From: Bifidobacteriaceae bacterium
GTDB lineage: Bacteria > Actinomycetota > Actinomycetes > Actinomycetales > WQXJ01
DNA length: 64,000 nucleotides
Direction of reading: 5' to 3'
NCBI GenBank assembly: GCA_031267825.1
Contig: JAIRYJ010000034.1
Location: 62,001 to 126,000, forward strand
In this document: one piece after another, positions 9,048-17,569 of the stretch
Layout: each line of letters begins with the position of its first letter
Position numbering within the stretch: position 1 is the stretch's first letter
Program-made: the position numbers and the translations under genes
The notes under the pieces: generated by a model
Databases searched by the model: none
Told to the model about the DNA's origin: nothing
The model's input: only the letters and a program-made list of their open reading frames with translations

Positions 9048-10349
9048 ATGGCTTTCCTTGCCGCCCGCCGAGTCCGCGTCCAGGCCGCGACCCTGACCAT
9101 CGCCGCGCTCGCTTTGGCTGGCTTCGGCGTATTCGGCGCTGCCCCAGCCGCCCAGGCTGAGATCGTGGTTGATACCTGCCCGCCAGGCATGGCCTGCTAC
9201 GCCAATGACAGCCACGTAGTGTCTGACCACACATTAAGCGGTGACTATAGCTGGGACATAGAAGGCAACCTGATAGTGGAACCCGGTGTCAGACTGACAA
9301 TTGGGCAAGGTACAGGCACCTGGCAAGGCGGCCATCTAATCAACTACGGCACCATTGAAGCCCAGGGCATAATCACCCTTGACGCGACCCTGGTAAACCA
9401 CGGCAGCATGGTGATCTTGGGCTCGTTCACCCAAACGAACTCATTCCAGAATGACGGTCAACTGAATGTCCGCGGTGTCATGAGCCTTCAACTCCGGGGC
9501 ATGCAAGCATCCAACTCTGGGCAAATCGTGATCGGGTCCTCTGGAGGGGGCGGGTCGCTCAGTGTCAACAATGGAGAACTGAGCAACTCTGGCGATTTTT
9601 CAATCCTGCCCGGCGGCCAGTACTCGTCCTATAAGGGACCGCTCCGTAACACTGGCAACCTTCTCAACCAAGGCACCATGTGGTTTACCGAAAGGGAGGC
9701 CGCTGACCCGGCTTACGGCCTGGAGAACAACGGCACGGTCGACAACACATCCGGCTACATCAAGTTCGCCGACGCTAAGGCGACCGGTAACGGCACCTGG
9801 GACGGCACGGCCGAACATTCGCCGCTCTACTTTTTCAACCTAATATCATCAGTGCCAGCCGAGGCCGGTAACGGCCAGCTAACCAATTGCATGCCACGGA
9901 TCACTAGCCCGTCAACGTTCGGGCCCTGGTCTCAATACACCGAGTACCCAACCAATTCACAGATCAGTGCCTTCATTCATGAAGGCCTCCGCTTGGAGAT
10001 CACCGTACCGGCCGAATGCCAGACCACAACGGGCAAGACAGCGGAGTTCACTTCTTGGTCTATGTCCGGGGATACCGACCTGATACCACCTCCGACAATC
10101 ACGACTCCGTTCTCGATCACTATGCCGGGCTATACGTTCGTGCTCTTCGCCGGTTATGCGATCCAAGCTGACTCTGTTACGCCCCCGCCAACACCCACGC
10201 CGACACCCAGCTCTTCATTGGCTCCGACAGGGCCAGCCGCCGGGCAGATCTGGTCCCAGGCTGGTGGCGCTGGTCTGCTGGTGGTGCTTGGTGGCATTCT
10301 GCTAGCGGCCGCCGCCAGGCGTCGGCTCAAGATCGCCCAGACCAGTTAG
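9048..10349 (+). CDS. LAxTG-anchored surface protein, paralogue 2
   Basis: A 433-residue paralogue of the preceding gene with the same plan: signal peptide ending in APAAQAEIV, then DTCPPGMAC, a solenoid-like body with NYG/NHG/NNG turns, a Pro-Thr linker, LAPTG, a membrane segment and a basic tail (ARRRLK). The DNA around the signal-cleavage zone is nearly identical in the two genes (about 7748-7796 and 9142-9190), whereas the bodies have diverged. This suggests an old duplication with later conversion or strong constraint at the 5' end. AAGGAGGATCTA precedes the ATG. It is followed by a strong hairpin. Its function is unknown, probably a sortase-attached surface protein. Confidence 0.8.
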   Translation: MAFLAARRVRVQAATLTIAALALAGFGVFGAAPAAQAEIVVDTCPPGMACYANDSHVVSDHTLSGDYSWDIEGNLIVEPGVRLTIGQGTGTWQGGHLINYGTIEAQGIITLDATLVNHGSMVILGSFTQTNSFQNDGQLNVRGVMSLQLRGMQASNSGQIVIGSSGGGGSLSVNNGELSNSGDFSILPGGQYSSYKGPLRNTGNLLNQGTMWFTEREAADPAYGLENNGTVDNTSGYIKFADAKATGNGTWDGTAEHSPLYFFNLISSVPAEAGNGQLTNCMPRITSPSTFGPWSQYTEYPTNSQISAFIHEGLRLEITVPAECQTTTGKTAEFTSWSMSGDTDLIPPPTITTPFSITMPGYTFVLFAGYAIQADSVTPPPTPTPTPSSSLAPTGPAAGQIWSQAGGAGLLVVLGGILLAAAARRRLKIAQTS

Positions 10350-10359
10350 TTCATCTGGG

Positions 10360-10399
10360 CGATCGCAAGACCCGGCGAATCCGGCAGGTCTTGCGATCG
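10360..10399. terminator. Bidirectional hairpin terminator between convergent genes
   Basis: CGATCGCAAGACC (10360-10372) and GGTCTTGCGATCG (10387-10399) form a perfect 13-bp stem with a 14-nt loop. It starts 11 bp after the LAxTG gene stop and faces the 3' end of the XRE-cupin gene. There is no T-tract on either side, so any termination would be of the non-canonical actinobacterial type. Confidence 0.65.
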
Positions 10400-10525
10400 T
10401 GGGTCCGCGCCGAACAGACCTAAAACAGCGCCACGCCAGTGACCTGCTGGTTTGCCGACGGGCTGGTCAAGACGGGTCGGTTCAGTCGGCAGGCCAGTCG
10501 TTACGGTTTTGAGCCTCTGGTGGCG

Positions 10526-11245
10526 TTAGCGTTCCTGGATGGTGTCCGGGTAGGCCGTGACAGCCAGGAAGCGGGCCGGTAAGCGGACCAGATCAATCGG
10601 GCCGTGCGGGCCTTCACCGTCAAACTGGAGAGCATCGCCTGGCCGCATGGTGTAGGCGTTGTCACCATGGGCGTAGACCATGGTGCCTTCCAGCATGTAG
10701 AGCAATTCGGTACCCGAATGCTGGAACATTGGGAAGACCTCAGAGGATTCGTCCAATGTCACCAAGACGGCTTCCATCCGCTTGTGCGGGCCACGCAGTG
10801 AACCCAGCAGCTCGTAGAGATGGCCTTGGCGTGAACCGCGGCGCACTATTTTCGCGCCATGCCCGGCCGGTACGAAGACCGCCTCAGATTCGACCGCGAC
10901 TCCCCTGAAAAGCGAGGTCACTGGCACATCAAGGCCATCAGCCAAGGCCGCCAAAGTGGCCAGCGAACAAGACGTCTGGGCGTTCTCGATCTTTGACAGC
11001 ATCGCCTTAGAGATGCCGCAGCGCTGCGCTGCGGCACCGATCGTCAGGCTCTGGGCCAAACGGATGGCCCGGACCTGCGAGCCTATGGCGGTTTTCAATT
11101 CGTCATGCAAGGCGTCAGGCTGAGCCGGGACCGGCTGGCTCGCCATGGCACCGGACGTAGCACCGGACTTCGCACCGGACTTGACACTGGACTTGGCGCC
11201 TGGCTTAGCGATGGACCGGCCGCCATCACTCGTCGGTTGACTCAC
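10526..11245 (-). CDS. XRE-family regulator with C-terminal cupin domain
   Basis: A DNA-binding regulator with a sensory cupin. The helix-turn-helix reads QVRAIRLAQSLTIGAAAQRCGISKAMLSKIENAQ-like sequence (central helix GISKAMLSKIE), followed by a beta-barrel cupin (HSGTELLYMLEGTM, later RPGDALQFDG). This HTH-cupin layout is that of PuuR-type and related regulators of amine and amino-acid genes. The first 45 residues are a low-complexity KPGAKS/KSGAKSG stretch, so the start is uncertain. GTG at 11243-11245 was chosen because TATCAT lies six bases before it, which would suit a leaderless message; TTG at 11275 and ATG at 11146 are alternatives. It neighbours amt and the methylamine-type operon, so it probably controls them. 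Confidence 0.8.
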   Translation of the reverse strand: MSQPTSDGGRSIAKPGAKSSVKSGAKSGATSGAMASQPVPAQPDALHDELKTAIGSQVRAIRLAQSLTIGAAAQRCGISKAMLSKIENAQTSCSLATLAALADGLDVPVTSLFRGVAVESEAVFVPAGHGAKIVRRGSRQGHLYELLGSLRGPHKRMEAVLVTLDESSEVFPMFQHSGTELLYMLEGTMVYAHGDNAYTMRPGDALQFDGEGPHGPIDLVRLPARFLAVTAYPDTIQER

Positions 11246-11284
11246 CCGCCCATGATATTGCCGCACCACCAGCAAGTCGGCCCG

Positions 11285-11325
11285 CCTGCCAAGAGAGCTA
11301 AGCGTCAGGAGTGTTTCTTGGCGGG
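11285..11325. promoter_or_regulatory. Inverted repeat upstream of the XRE-cupin gene
   Basis: CCTGCCAAGA (11285-11294) pairs with TCTTGGCGGG (11316-11325) with one G-T pair and a 21-nt spacer, 40-80 bp before the regulator start. It may be an autoregulatory operator or a leader hairpin. It also lies past the amt stop, where it could act as a terminator. Confidence 0.35.
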
Positions 11326-11409
11326 TGTGTCTTGACCTGACCCTCAGCGTCTGAGCCGACGAGAGGCCTAGACCCCCGGCCAGAACAGGTCGCGATGGCC
11401 GGTACTGGG

Positions 11410-12684
11410 CTAGTCGCCGACCATGACTGGGATCTCGTAGGCGCGTTCGGCATGGGTTGAGATGTCCAAACCGCGGTCTTCATCCTCGCTTGATGACCGG
11501 ATGCCGACAGTCTTCTTCAACACCCAGGCCAGTGCCAACGAGACCAGGAAGGAATAGGTGATCACCGCGCCAGCCGCGATGGCCTGCTTGCCGAGTAGCT
11601 CAAAGCCGCCGCCAAAGAACAGCCCGGTGCCGCCGTTAGGTGCTTCAGGTACCGCCAGCAGGCCTATCATCAGCGTGCCCACTATCCCACCGACAAAGTG
11701 GATGCCGACAACGTCAAGCGAATCGTCGTAACCCAGTTTGCGTTTCCAGGTGACCGCAACGGCACAAATCACGCCGGACACCAGTCCAATGATGAGCGCG
11801 CCAACACCGTTGACAGCACCGCAGGCTGGAGTGATGGCGACCAGTCCAGTCACCATGCCGGAGGCGGCGCCAAGCGCTGTTGAATGTTTGTCGCGCAGCT
11901 TTTCGAACCCCATCCAGCCGAGCGCGGCCGCGACTGTGGCTAACAGTGAATTGGTCGATGCGACAGCCGCGTTATTGCCTGAGGCTAAAGCTGAGCCTCC
12001 GTTGAAGCCGTACCAGCCAACCCACAACAGGCCAGCTCCAAGTAGCACCAGCGGCAGCGAGTTAGGCCGTGGTGGCCGGTTGAAGGTTCGGCGCTGGCCC
12101 AGAACTATCGCCAAGGCCAAAGCGCCGGCCCCCGAGTTGATGTGGACGGCGGTGCCGCCAGCGAAGTCGATCGCCGCTAACTTGTTGGCGATCCAGCCGC
12201 CAACATAGCCGGTGTCTGGGTTGTCGAAGGCGAAAACCCAGTGGCAGACGGGGGCGTAAACCAGGATCGACCAGGCCGCGGCGAAAGCGATCCAGGCTCC
12301 GAACTTCATCCTGTCAGCGGCCGCACCAGCGATGATGCATGTGGTCAGGCCACAGAAAATACCCATGAAGCCGACTAGCGCCATGGGGGGCAGGCCGTTG
12401 GGGTCATCGGCCAGCATGCCGCGCATGCCAATGAACTGGCTTATGTTGCCCAGTAGGCCGACCTGGCCGTAGGACTGGCCAAAGGCCAGTGTGTAGCCCA
12501 ATAGTGACCAGGCGACCAGTACGGCACAAAAGCCTCCCATCACCATCATCAACATGTTGAGCGTTGTCTTGAACCCGGTCATGCCTCCGTAGTAGAGAGC
12601 TAAACCAGGCATCATCAGGGTGACTAGCGCCGTGCTGGTAAGAATCCAGGCGGTGTCGCCAGCCAATATTCCGGCATCCATCAA
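11410..12684 (-). CDS. amt: Amt-family ammonium/methylammonium channel
   Basis: A 424-residue Amt/MEP/Rh channel with about 11 membrane segments. Family marks include the N-terminal LMMPGLALYYGGM, DFAGGTAVHINSG (pore histidine region), GLLWVGWYGFNGGSA, and VVGIHFVGGIVGTL (second pore histidine). The N-terminus is cytosolic-signal-free and starts with the first helix, and AAGGAGG lies eight bases before the ATG. Amt proteins conduct ammonium and methylammonium (established). The gene diverges from an operon headed by a glutamine-synthetase-like ligase, so methylammonium import is an attractive role, while plain ammonium uptake is the conservative reading. No GlnK gene follows. Confidence 0.95.
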   Translation of the reverse strand: MMDAGILAGDTAWILTSTALVTLMMPGLALYYGGMTGFKTTLNMLMMVMGGFCAVLVAWSLLGYTLAFGQSYGQVGLLGNISQFIGMRGMLADDPNGLPPMALVGFMGIFCGLTTCIIAGAAADRMKFGAWIAFAAAWSILVYAPVCHWVFAFDNPDTGYVGGWIANKLAAIDFAGGTAVHINSGAGALALAIVLGQRRTFNRPPRPNSLPLVLLGAGLLWVGWYGFNGGSALASGNNAAVASTNSLLATVAAALGWMGFEKLRDKHSTALGAASGMVTGLVAITPACGAVNGVGALIIGLVSGVICAVAVTWKRKLGYDDSLDVVGIHFVGGIVGTLMIGLLAVPEAPNGGTGLFFGGGFELLGKQAIAAGAVITYSFLVSLALAWVLKKTVGIRSSSEDEDRGLDISTHAERAYEIPVMVGD

Positions 12685-12992
12685 GGTTCCTCCTTGTTGG
12701 TAGGGGTGAACTTGAATGATTCCCGCGCCTGAAACTGTTCCGCTGTAAACCGCCCTTCAGGAAAACGCCAGCGCACAGCCCGGTAAAACTGCCGTTTCGG
12801 TTCGGTTAAAACGGACCAACCGTCGTAACAGCCGTGCTCTAATGTTCCCAATGAGGTTTACTGCCAGTCATGTTTGTTGCCTGATCGTAGACCTCAGCCA
12901 GCCAGCCATCGCCGCTGGCAGGCAGGCATCAAGCCGGGCTGAGCCCGTGGCTTCCGCCATGGAACCAGCCCGGCCAGACCGAAGGAGTTACC
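12685..12992. promoter_or_regulatory. Divergent promoter region amt / ligase operon
   Basis: This 308-bp region separates two divergent transcription units. It contains CCGTTT (12792-12797) and AAACGG (12809-12814) as an inverted pair in its most AT-rich part, with a neighbouring AAAC/GTTT pair. These could be sites for the XRE-cupin regulator. A clear GlnR-type box (GTnAC-n6-GAAAC) was sought and not found. No other gene is visible. Confidence 0.4.
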
Positions 12993-14456
12993 GTGACCGC
13001 TGTACTTGCCCCGGATCCATCACTGCCGCCGTCAGCCAGCCAGGCCACCGGCCAGGCCACCAGCCAGGCCACCAGCCAAGCGAACAGCCAGGCCGTCGGC
13101 CAAAGCACCATCCTTGCCGCGACCGCCCCGGATGAACCGATCAGCCTGTCAGCGTTGTGCCGCCGCGATGGAATCGAGTTCATCATGGCGACATTCACAA
13201 CCATGACCGGCCGGCCGTGCTCCAAGCTGGTCCCAGTCCGCGCCGCCGAAGATCTGGCGGCGGGCAGGATGGGGTTCGCTGGTTTCGCGGCTGGCGGTAT
13301 GGGCCAGGAACCAGACGATGGCGACCTGGTGGTCGTCCCTGACCTCAGTTCCTACACGCCACTGCATTTCATCAAGCGCGGGCTGGCCATGGTTCACTGC
13401 GACCCTTACCTGGATGGACGACCGCATCCGTTCTCGCCGCGGCAAATCTTGCGGGCCCAAACGGCCCGCGCGGCGGCCCTCGGCCTGAGCCTCAAAGTCG
13501 GTGCTGAGATCGAATACTTTCTGGTGGAAAAGGGTGCGGACTGGCATATCCAGGTGGCCGATCAGACGGATACGGCACTCCAGCCGTGCTATGACGCTCG
13601 GGGTTTGATTCGCCAGTTTGACCACCTGACAGATGTTTCGCGGGCTATGGAATCGCTCGGCTGGCAGCCTTACGCCTCTGATCACGAGGACGCTAACGGG
13701 CAGTTCGAACAGAACTTCGCCTATGACGACGCCATGGTCACGGCTGACCGGGTGATCACCGCCCGCTATATCATCCGTATGTTGGCCGAAAAGCGTGCCA
13801 TGACCGCGACTTTCATGCCTAAGCCGTTCATTGACCGGACCGGCAACGGCTTGCACATGCACATGTCGTTGTGGGATCCAACCGGCCAGCCGGTTTTTCC
13901 TGGCGAGCTATCAGGCGACAGTCCTTTTGGCCTGTCGGCCGTCGCTTTGAGCTTCATCGCCGGGTTGCTTGATCATGCTCCGGGCCTGATGGCGGTACTC
14001 AATCCGACAGTTAATTCGTATAAGCGGACGGCCGCTTTGTCGACCGCTTCGGGTGCTACTTGGACGCCGCGTTACGCCTCTTATGGTGGCGATGACCGCA
14101 GTGTGATGGTGCGTGTACCTGACAACCGGCGCATCGAGATCCGGGTGGGTGATGGTTCGGCCTGCTCTTATCTAGCTATGGCGGCCTGCCTTGGGGCTGG
14201 TCTTGACGGTGTTGAGCGGTCGGCTCGCCCTGGCCCAGCGGGGGCCGGGCATCACGAGGGGCGGCCCGCGTTGGCCCGGACGTTGATGGACGCGGTGACA
14301 GCTTTTGAGTCCGATGCCGCCGTCCGGGCTGTGTTTGATTCGGTTGACCCAGCTGCGGGGGTGGCCGGGTATTACGGCGCCCTTAAGCGGAGCGAGTTCT
14401 ACACCTGGCATGACGCTATCTCGGTTTGGGAGATTGAACGCTACTTGACCGCCTAG
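12993..14456 (+). CDS. gmaS: Glutamine-synthetase-family ligase, probable gamma-glutamylmethylamide synthetase
   Basis: A 487-residue ligase of the glutamine synthetase fold, of the GlnT / gamma-glutamylmethylamide synthetase branch. It joins glutamate to ammonia or methylamine using ATP. Visible motifs are VGAEIEYFL (metal-binding glutamates), EDANGQFEQNF, TFMPKPFIDRTGNGLHMHMSLW, NPTVNSYKR, and a C-terminus ending WEIERYLTA as in this branch. Residues 12-40 form an unusual Ser-Gln-Ala repeat (TGQATSQATSQANSQ) encoded by tandem DNA units. GTG at 12993 follows GAAGGAG. Immediately downstream lie three glutamate-synthase-like subunits, the arrangement of gmaS-mgsABC in methylamine users and of glnT-glxBCD in rhizobia. 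Substrate choice is inferred from context, so ordinary glutamine synthesis is not excluded. Confidence 0.75.
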   Translation: MTAVLAPDPSLPPSASQATGQATSQATSQANSQAVGQSTILAATAPDEPISLSALCRRDGIEFIMATFTTMTGRPCSKLVPVRAAEDLAAGRMGFAGFAAGGMGQEPDDGDLVVVPDLSSYTPLHFIKRGLAMVHCDPYLDGRPHPFSPRQILRAQTARAAALGLSLKVGAEIEYFLVEKGADWHIQVADQTDTALQPCYDARGLIRQFDHLTDVSRAMESLGWQPYASDHEDANGQFEQNFAYDDAMVTADRVITARYIIRMLAEKRAMTATFMPKPFIDRTGNGLHMHMSLWDPTGQPVFPGELSGDSPFGLSAVALSFIAGLLDHAPGLMAVLNPTVNSYKRTAALSTASGATWTPRYASYGGDDRSVMVRVPDNRRIEIRVGDGSACSYLAMAACLGAGLDGVERSARPGPAGAGHHEGRPALARTLMDAVTAFESDAAVRAVFDSVDPAAGVAGYYGALKRSEFYTWHDAISVWEIERYLTA

Positions 14457-14518
14457 TTTCTTCTGAGTACTCTTTGATTCATCATAGGAAACCCAACAGT
14501 TAGCACAAGGAGGCCATC

Positions 14519-15472
14519 ATGTGCGGTATCGCTGGGCTACATCTGCTCAACCCGAAGCTCTATCCCCATCTCGGAGAACTGCTTGGCGGCATGTTGCACC
14601 AGGCCGCCGGGCGCGGCAACGATTCGGCCGGAGTCGGCCTGTACGCCGCGCCGGGTGCCATCCCGGCCAGCCAATCAACCGTTTGCGCCCTAGACCAAAC
14701 ACCGGCCGACCAGGCCGTCAAACTGATCAGTGCGGCCGGACCCAAACCTGGCGACCTAACGGCGGCCAACTTTGGGCAAACACTTGTGGTGACGGCATCG
14801 TCCACGGCTAAAGACCTGGCAGACGCTGTCCTGGCGGCCCTACCCAAAGCTGCAATAATCTCGCGCGGCCATGACCTGACAGTCCTGAAAGGCACCGGCC
14901 AGCCAAGCCAACTAGCCCAAGACTGGCACCTGGCGGAACGCGGCGGCTGGCAAGGCGTGGCTCACACCCGGATGGCGACCGAATCGGCCGTCACCCCAGG
15001 CGGGTCACACCCCTTCTCAGTCGGGTTTGACGAATGCTTGATCCACAACGGATCGTTCTCCAACCACGAATCGATCCGCAAACGCCTCAGCCGGGCCGGC
15101 CTGAGCTTCGACTCGCTGAATGACACCGAAGTGGCCGCCCGGTTTGTGGCCCATCAACTAGAAAACGGCGCCACTTCGCGTCAAGCCCTGACCGAACTGA
15201 TCAAGACGTTCGACGGCTTCTACACCCTGCTGGTGTCATCAGCTAGGTCATTCGCTGTTGTACGTGACGCCATCGCCTGCAAACCGGCGATTATCGCCGA
15301 AACCCCTGACCTGGTCGCCGTGGCCAGCGAATATCGCTACCTGGCCGGCTTACCTGGTATCGCCAGCGCTCGGATCTTCGAGCCCGATCCGGAAGTGATT
15401 TACCTATGGGAACGTCCATTATCACCAGCCCAATCAGCTACGACCTCGCAACTGGCTCTGTCACAGAACTAA
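14519..15472 (+). CDS. mgsA: Class II glutamine amidotransferase subunit (MgsA/GlxB type)
   Basis: A 317-residue Ntn-type amidotransferase. The protein begins MCGIAG, so Cys2 becomes the N-terminal nucleophile after methionine removal. Also visible are GRGNDSAGVG, VAHTRMATES and NGSFSNHESIRKRL, matching class II glutaminase domains. It corresponds to MgsA of N-methylglutamate synthase, or GlxB, in which the domains of glutamate synthase large subunit are split over three genes. It would release ammonia or methylamine from the gamma-glutamyl amide made by the upstream ligase. CAAGGAGG precedes the ATG. Its 3' end overlaps the next gene by 67 bp in another frame. Confidence 0.82.
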   Translation: MCGIAGLHLLNPKLYPHLGELLGGMLHQAAGRGNDSAGVGLYAAPGAIPASQSTVCALDQTPADQAVKLISAAGPKPGDLTAANFGQTLVVTASSTAKDLADAVLAALPKAAIISRGHDLTVLKGTGQPSQLAQDWHLAERGGWQGVAHTRMATESAVTPGGSHPFSVGFDECLIHNGSFSNHESIRKRLSRAGLSFDSLNDTEVAARFVAHQLENGATSRQALTELIKTFDGFYTLLVSSARSFAVVRDAIACKPAIIAETPDLVAVASEYRYLAGLPGIASARIFEPDPEVIYLWERPLSPAQSATTSQLALSQN

Positions 15473-16104
15473 ACCAAGCCCTGCATCAGGCGGCCGAGGG
15501 CTCCACCTGGCAGATCACCAACCCGGGCGGGGCGCACGCCATCGCCGCCGGGTTGGACCGGCCCATGACGGTGCGGATCGACGGGCCAGTTGGCTACTAC
15601 GCGGCCGGCATGAACCAGGCCGCGGTTGTTGAGATCACCGGCCATGCCGGTGTTGGTTTAGCCGAAAACATGATGTCAGGCCTAGTTCATGTGACTGGCA
15701 GCGCTTCACAATCGGCCGGTGCGACGGCTCACGGTGGCCTGCTAGTGATCGATGGCGACGCCGCCGCCCGCTGCGGCATCTCGATGAAAGGCGTCAGCAT
15801 TGTGGTGGGCGGCAACGTGGGTCACATGTCAGCTTTCATGGCTCAGGCCGGCTGTTTAGTGATCTGCGGGGACGCCGGTGACGGGCTTGGTGACTCAATC
15901 TATGAAGCCCACATCTACGTCAAAGGTCGAACCGGTCAGCTTGGTGCCGACTGTGTTGAGAAGCCGTTGCGACCAGAACACATCAGCCAACTGACGGAAT
16001 TGCTGACGGCGGCCGGTCGGCCAGAACACCCGGAAGAGTTCCGCCGTTACGGTTCAGCCCGCCAGCTTTACAACTTCCACGTTGACCACGCCTTTTCCTA
16101 TTAG
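15406..16104 (+). CDS. mgsB: GltB C-terminal (GXGXG) domain subunit (MgsB/GlxC type)
   Basis: A 232-residue protein made of the right-handed beta-helix GXGXG domain that closes the C-terminus of glutamate synthase large subunit and occurs in FwdC. Repeated motifs of the type GPVGYYAAGM, GHAGVGLAENMMSG and GDAGDGLGDSIYEA are seen. It is the structural partner of the amidotransferase and FMN subunits on either side. The ATG at 15406 lies inside the 3' end of the previous gene; the family N-terminus (ELNQALHQ) begins about 20 residues later, so a slightly later start is possible, but none with a better ribosome site was seen. Translation is probably coupled to the upstream gene. Confidence 0.8.
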   Translation: MGTSIITSPISYDLATGSVTELNQALHQAAEGSTWQITNPGGAHAIAAGLDRPMTVRIDGPVGYYAAGMNQAAVVEITGHAGVGLAENMMSGLVHVTGSASQSAGATAHGGLLVIDGDAAARCGISMKGVSIVVGGNVGHMSAFMAQAGCLVICGDAGDGLGDSIYEAHIYVKGRTGQLGADCVEKPLRPEHISQLTELLTAAGRPEHPEEFRRYGSARQLYNFHVDHAFSY

Positions 16105-16114
16105 GGAGCCCGCC

Positions 16115-17569
16115 ATGACCGCTACCACGACTGGCCCTACGCCCACCGGCCCCACGCCCACTGGCTCCGCCACCTCCGGCCCGGCGACCGGTTGCGCGAC
16201 CGGCATTGATCCGGCGGCTCAGGGCCTACGCGAAAACGCCACCTTTGACCGTGCGACCATCGCCGCCATCCGCCAGGCCGCCCAAACCGGCCTTTACGAC
16301 ATCCGTGGCGGCGGTGCCAAACGGCGCCTACCGCACTTTGATGACCTGCTCTTCCTTGGAGCCTCAATGTCCCGCTACCCCTTAGAGGGTTACCGTGAGC
16401 GGTGCGACACCAATGTGGTGATTGGCCAACGCTTCGCCAAACGGCCAATCCAGCTTGACATCCCGGTGACGATCGCCGGAATGAGCTTCGGTTCGCTATC
16501 TGGCCAGGCGAAAGAAGCCCTCGGCCGGGGCGCCAGTGAAGTTGGCACCTCAACTACCACCGGTGACGGCGGCATGACTGAAGAAGAACGCGGCCATTCT
16601 AAGACGCTGGTTTACCAGTACCTGCCGTCACGGTACGGCATGAACCCGCGCCACCTGCGCCAAGCTGACGCCATTGAGGTTGTGCTGGGCCAAGGCGCCA
16701 AACCCGGCGGTGGCGGCATGCTGCTAGGACAGAAGATCACCGAACGGGTGGCCGGCATGCGGACCTTACCGATCGGGATTGATCAGCGTTCAGCCTGCCG
16801 CCATCCTGATTGGACCGGGCCAGATGACCTGCGCATTAAGATCGCTGAGCTACGCGAAATCACCGACTGGGAAAAACCGATCTATGTCAAGATTGGCGCT
16901 TCCCGGCCCTACTATGACGTGGCTCTGGCGATCAAAGCTGGGGCCGACGCCATTGTTTTGGACGGTATGCAAGGCGGCACAGCCGCCACCCAGGAAGTGT
17001 TCATTGAGCATGTTGGTATCCCGACGCTGGCCGCTATACCACAAGCGGTTGACGCCTTGCAGGACGCGGGCCTGCACCGCGAGGTCCAGTTGATCGTTTC
17101 CGGCGGGATTCGCAGCGGCGCTGATGTGGCTAAGGCTCTGGCTTTAGGGGCGGACGCCGTCTCGATCGGCACCGCGGCACTGATCGCTTTGGGCGACAAC
17201 GATCCAGCGTTGGACGCCGAATATCGCAAGATCGGATCAGCCGCCGGCTACTACGACGATTGGCAAGCTGGCCAAGACCCGGCCGGCATTACAACCCAAG
17301 ACCCAGAGTTGTCTTCCCGGCTTGATCCGGTCGCGGCCGGCCACCGTTTGGCCAACCTGTTGCGCGTTATGACCATGGAAGCCCAGATCATTGCCCGCGC
17401 CTGCGGCAAAGCCCATCTGCTGCGTCTTGAACCAGAAGACCTGGTGGCACTGACAATAGAGGCCGCCGCCATGGCGCGGCGCCCGCTAGCGGGAACCAAC
17501 TGGATCCCCGGCGAGCCGTCAACCCCGCCATCACCCCCAAGCTCAGCCCCAGGCCAAGCGTGCCCTTGA
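16115..17569 (+). CDS. mgsC: FMN-binding glutamate-synthase-type subunit (MgsC/GlxD type)
   Basis: A 484-residue protein of the glutamate synthase central/FMN domain (TIM barrel). Visible are PVTIAGMSFGSLSGQAKEAL, TTTGDGGMTEEER, KPGGGGMLLGQKI, DAIVLDGMQGGTAAT and QLIVSGGIRSGADVAKALALGADAV in pieces, which cover the FMN- and Fe-S-region motifs. In N-methylglutamate synthase this subunit joins methylamine to 2-oxoglutarate and reduces the imine. ATG at 16115, with AGGGAG upstream and 10 bp after the previous stop, is preferred over a TTG at 16082. The first 30 residues are a Thr-Gly-Pro repeat not expected in the family. The stop overlaps the next start (TGATG). Confidence 0.82.
   Translation: MTATTTGPTPTGPTPTGSATSGPATGCATGIDPAAQGLRENATFDRATIAAIRQAAQTGLYDIRGGGAKRRLPHFDDLLFLGASMSRYPLEGYRERCDTNVVIGQRFAKRPIQLDIPVTIAGMSFGSLSGQAKEALGRGASEVGTSTTTGDGGMTEEERGHSKTLVYQYLPSRYGMNPRHLRQADAIEVVLGQGAKPGGGGMLLGQKITERVAGMRTLPIGIDQRSACRHPDWTGPDDLRIKIAELREITDWEKPIYVKIGASRPYYDVALAIKAGADAIVLDGMQGGTAATQEVFIEHVGIPTLAAIPQAVDALQDAGLHREVQLIVSGGIRSGADVAKALALGADAVSIGTAALIALGDNDPALDAEYRKIGSAAGYYDDWQAGQDPAGITTQDPELSSRLDPVAAGHRLANLLRVMTMEAQIIARACGKAHLLRLEPEDLVALTIEAAAMARRPLAGTNWIPGEPSTPPSPPSSAPGQACP

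Noticed and set aside
12685-12992. GlnR box upstream of amt and the ligase
   Set aside because: GTAAAC and GAAAAC half-sites occur but not with the six-base spacing of known GlnR boxes.
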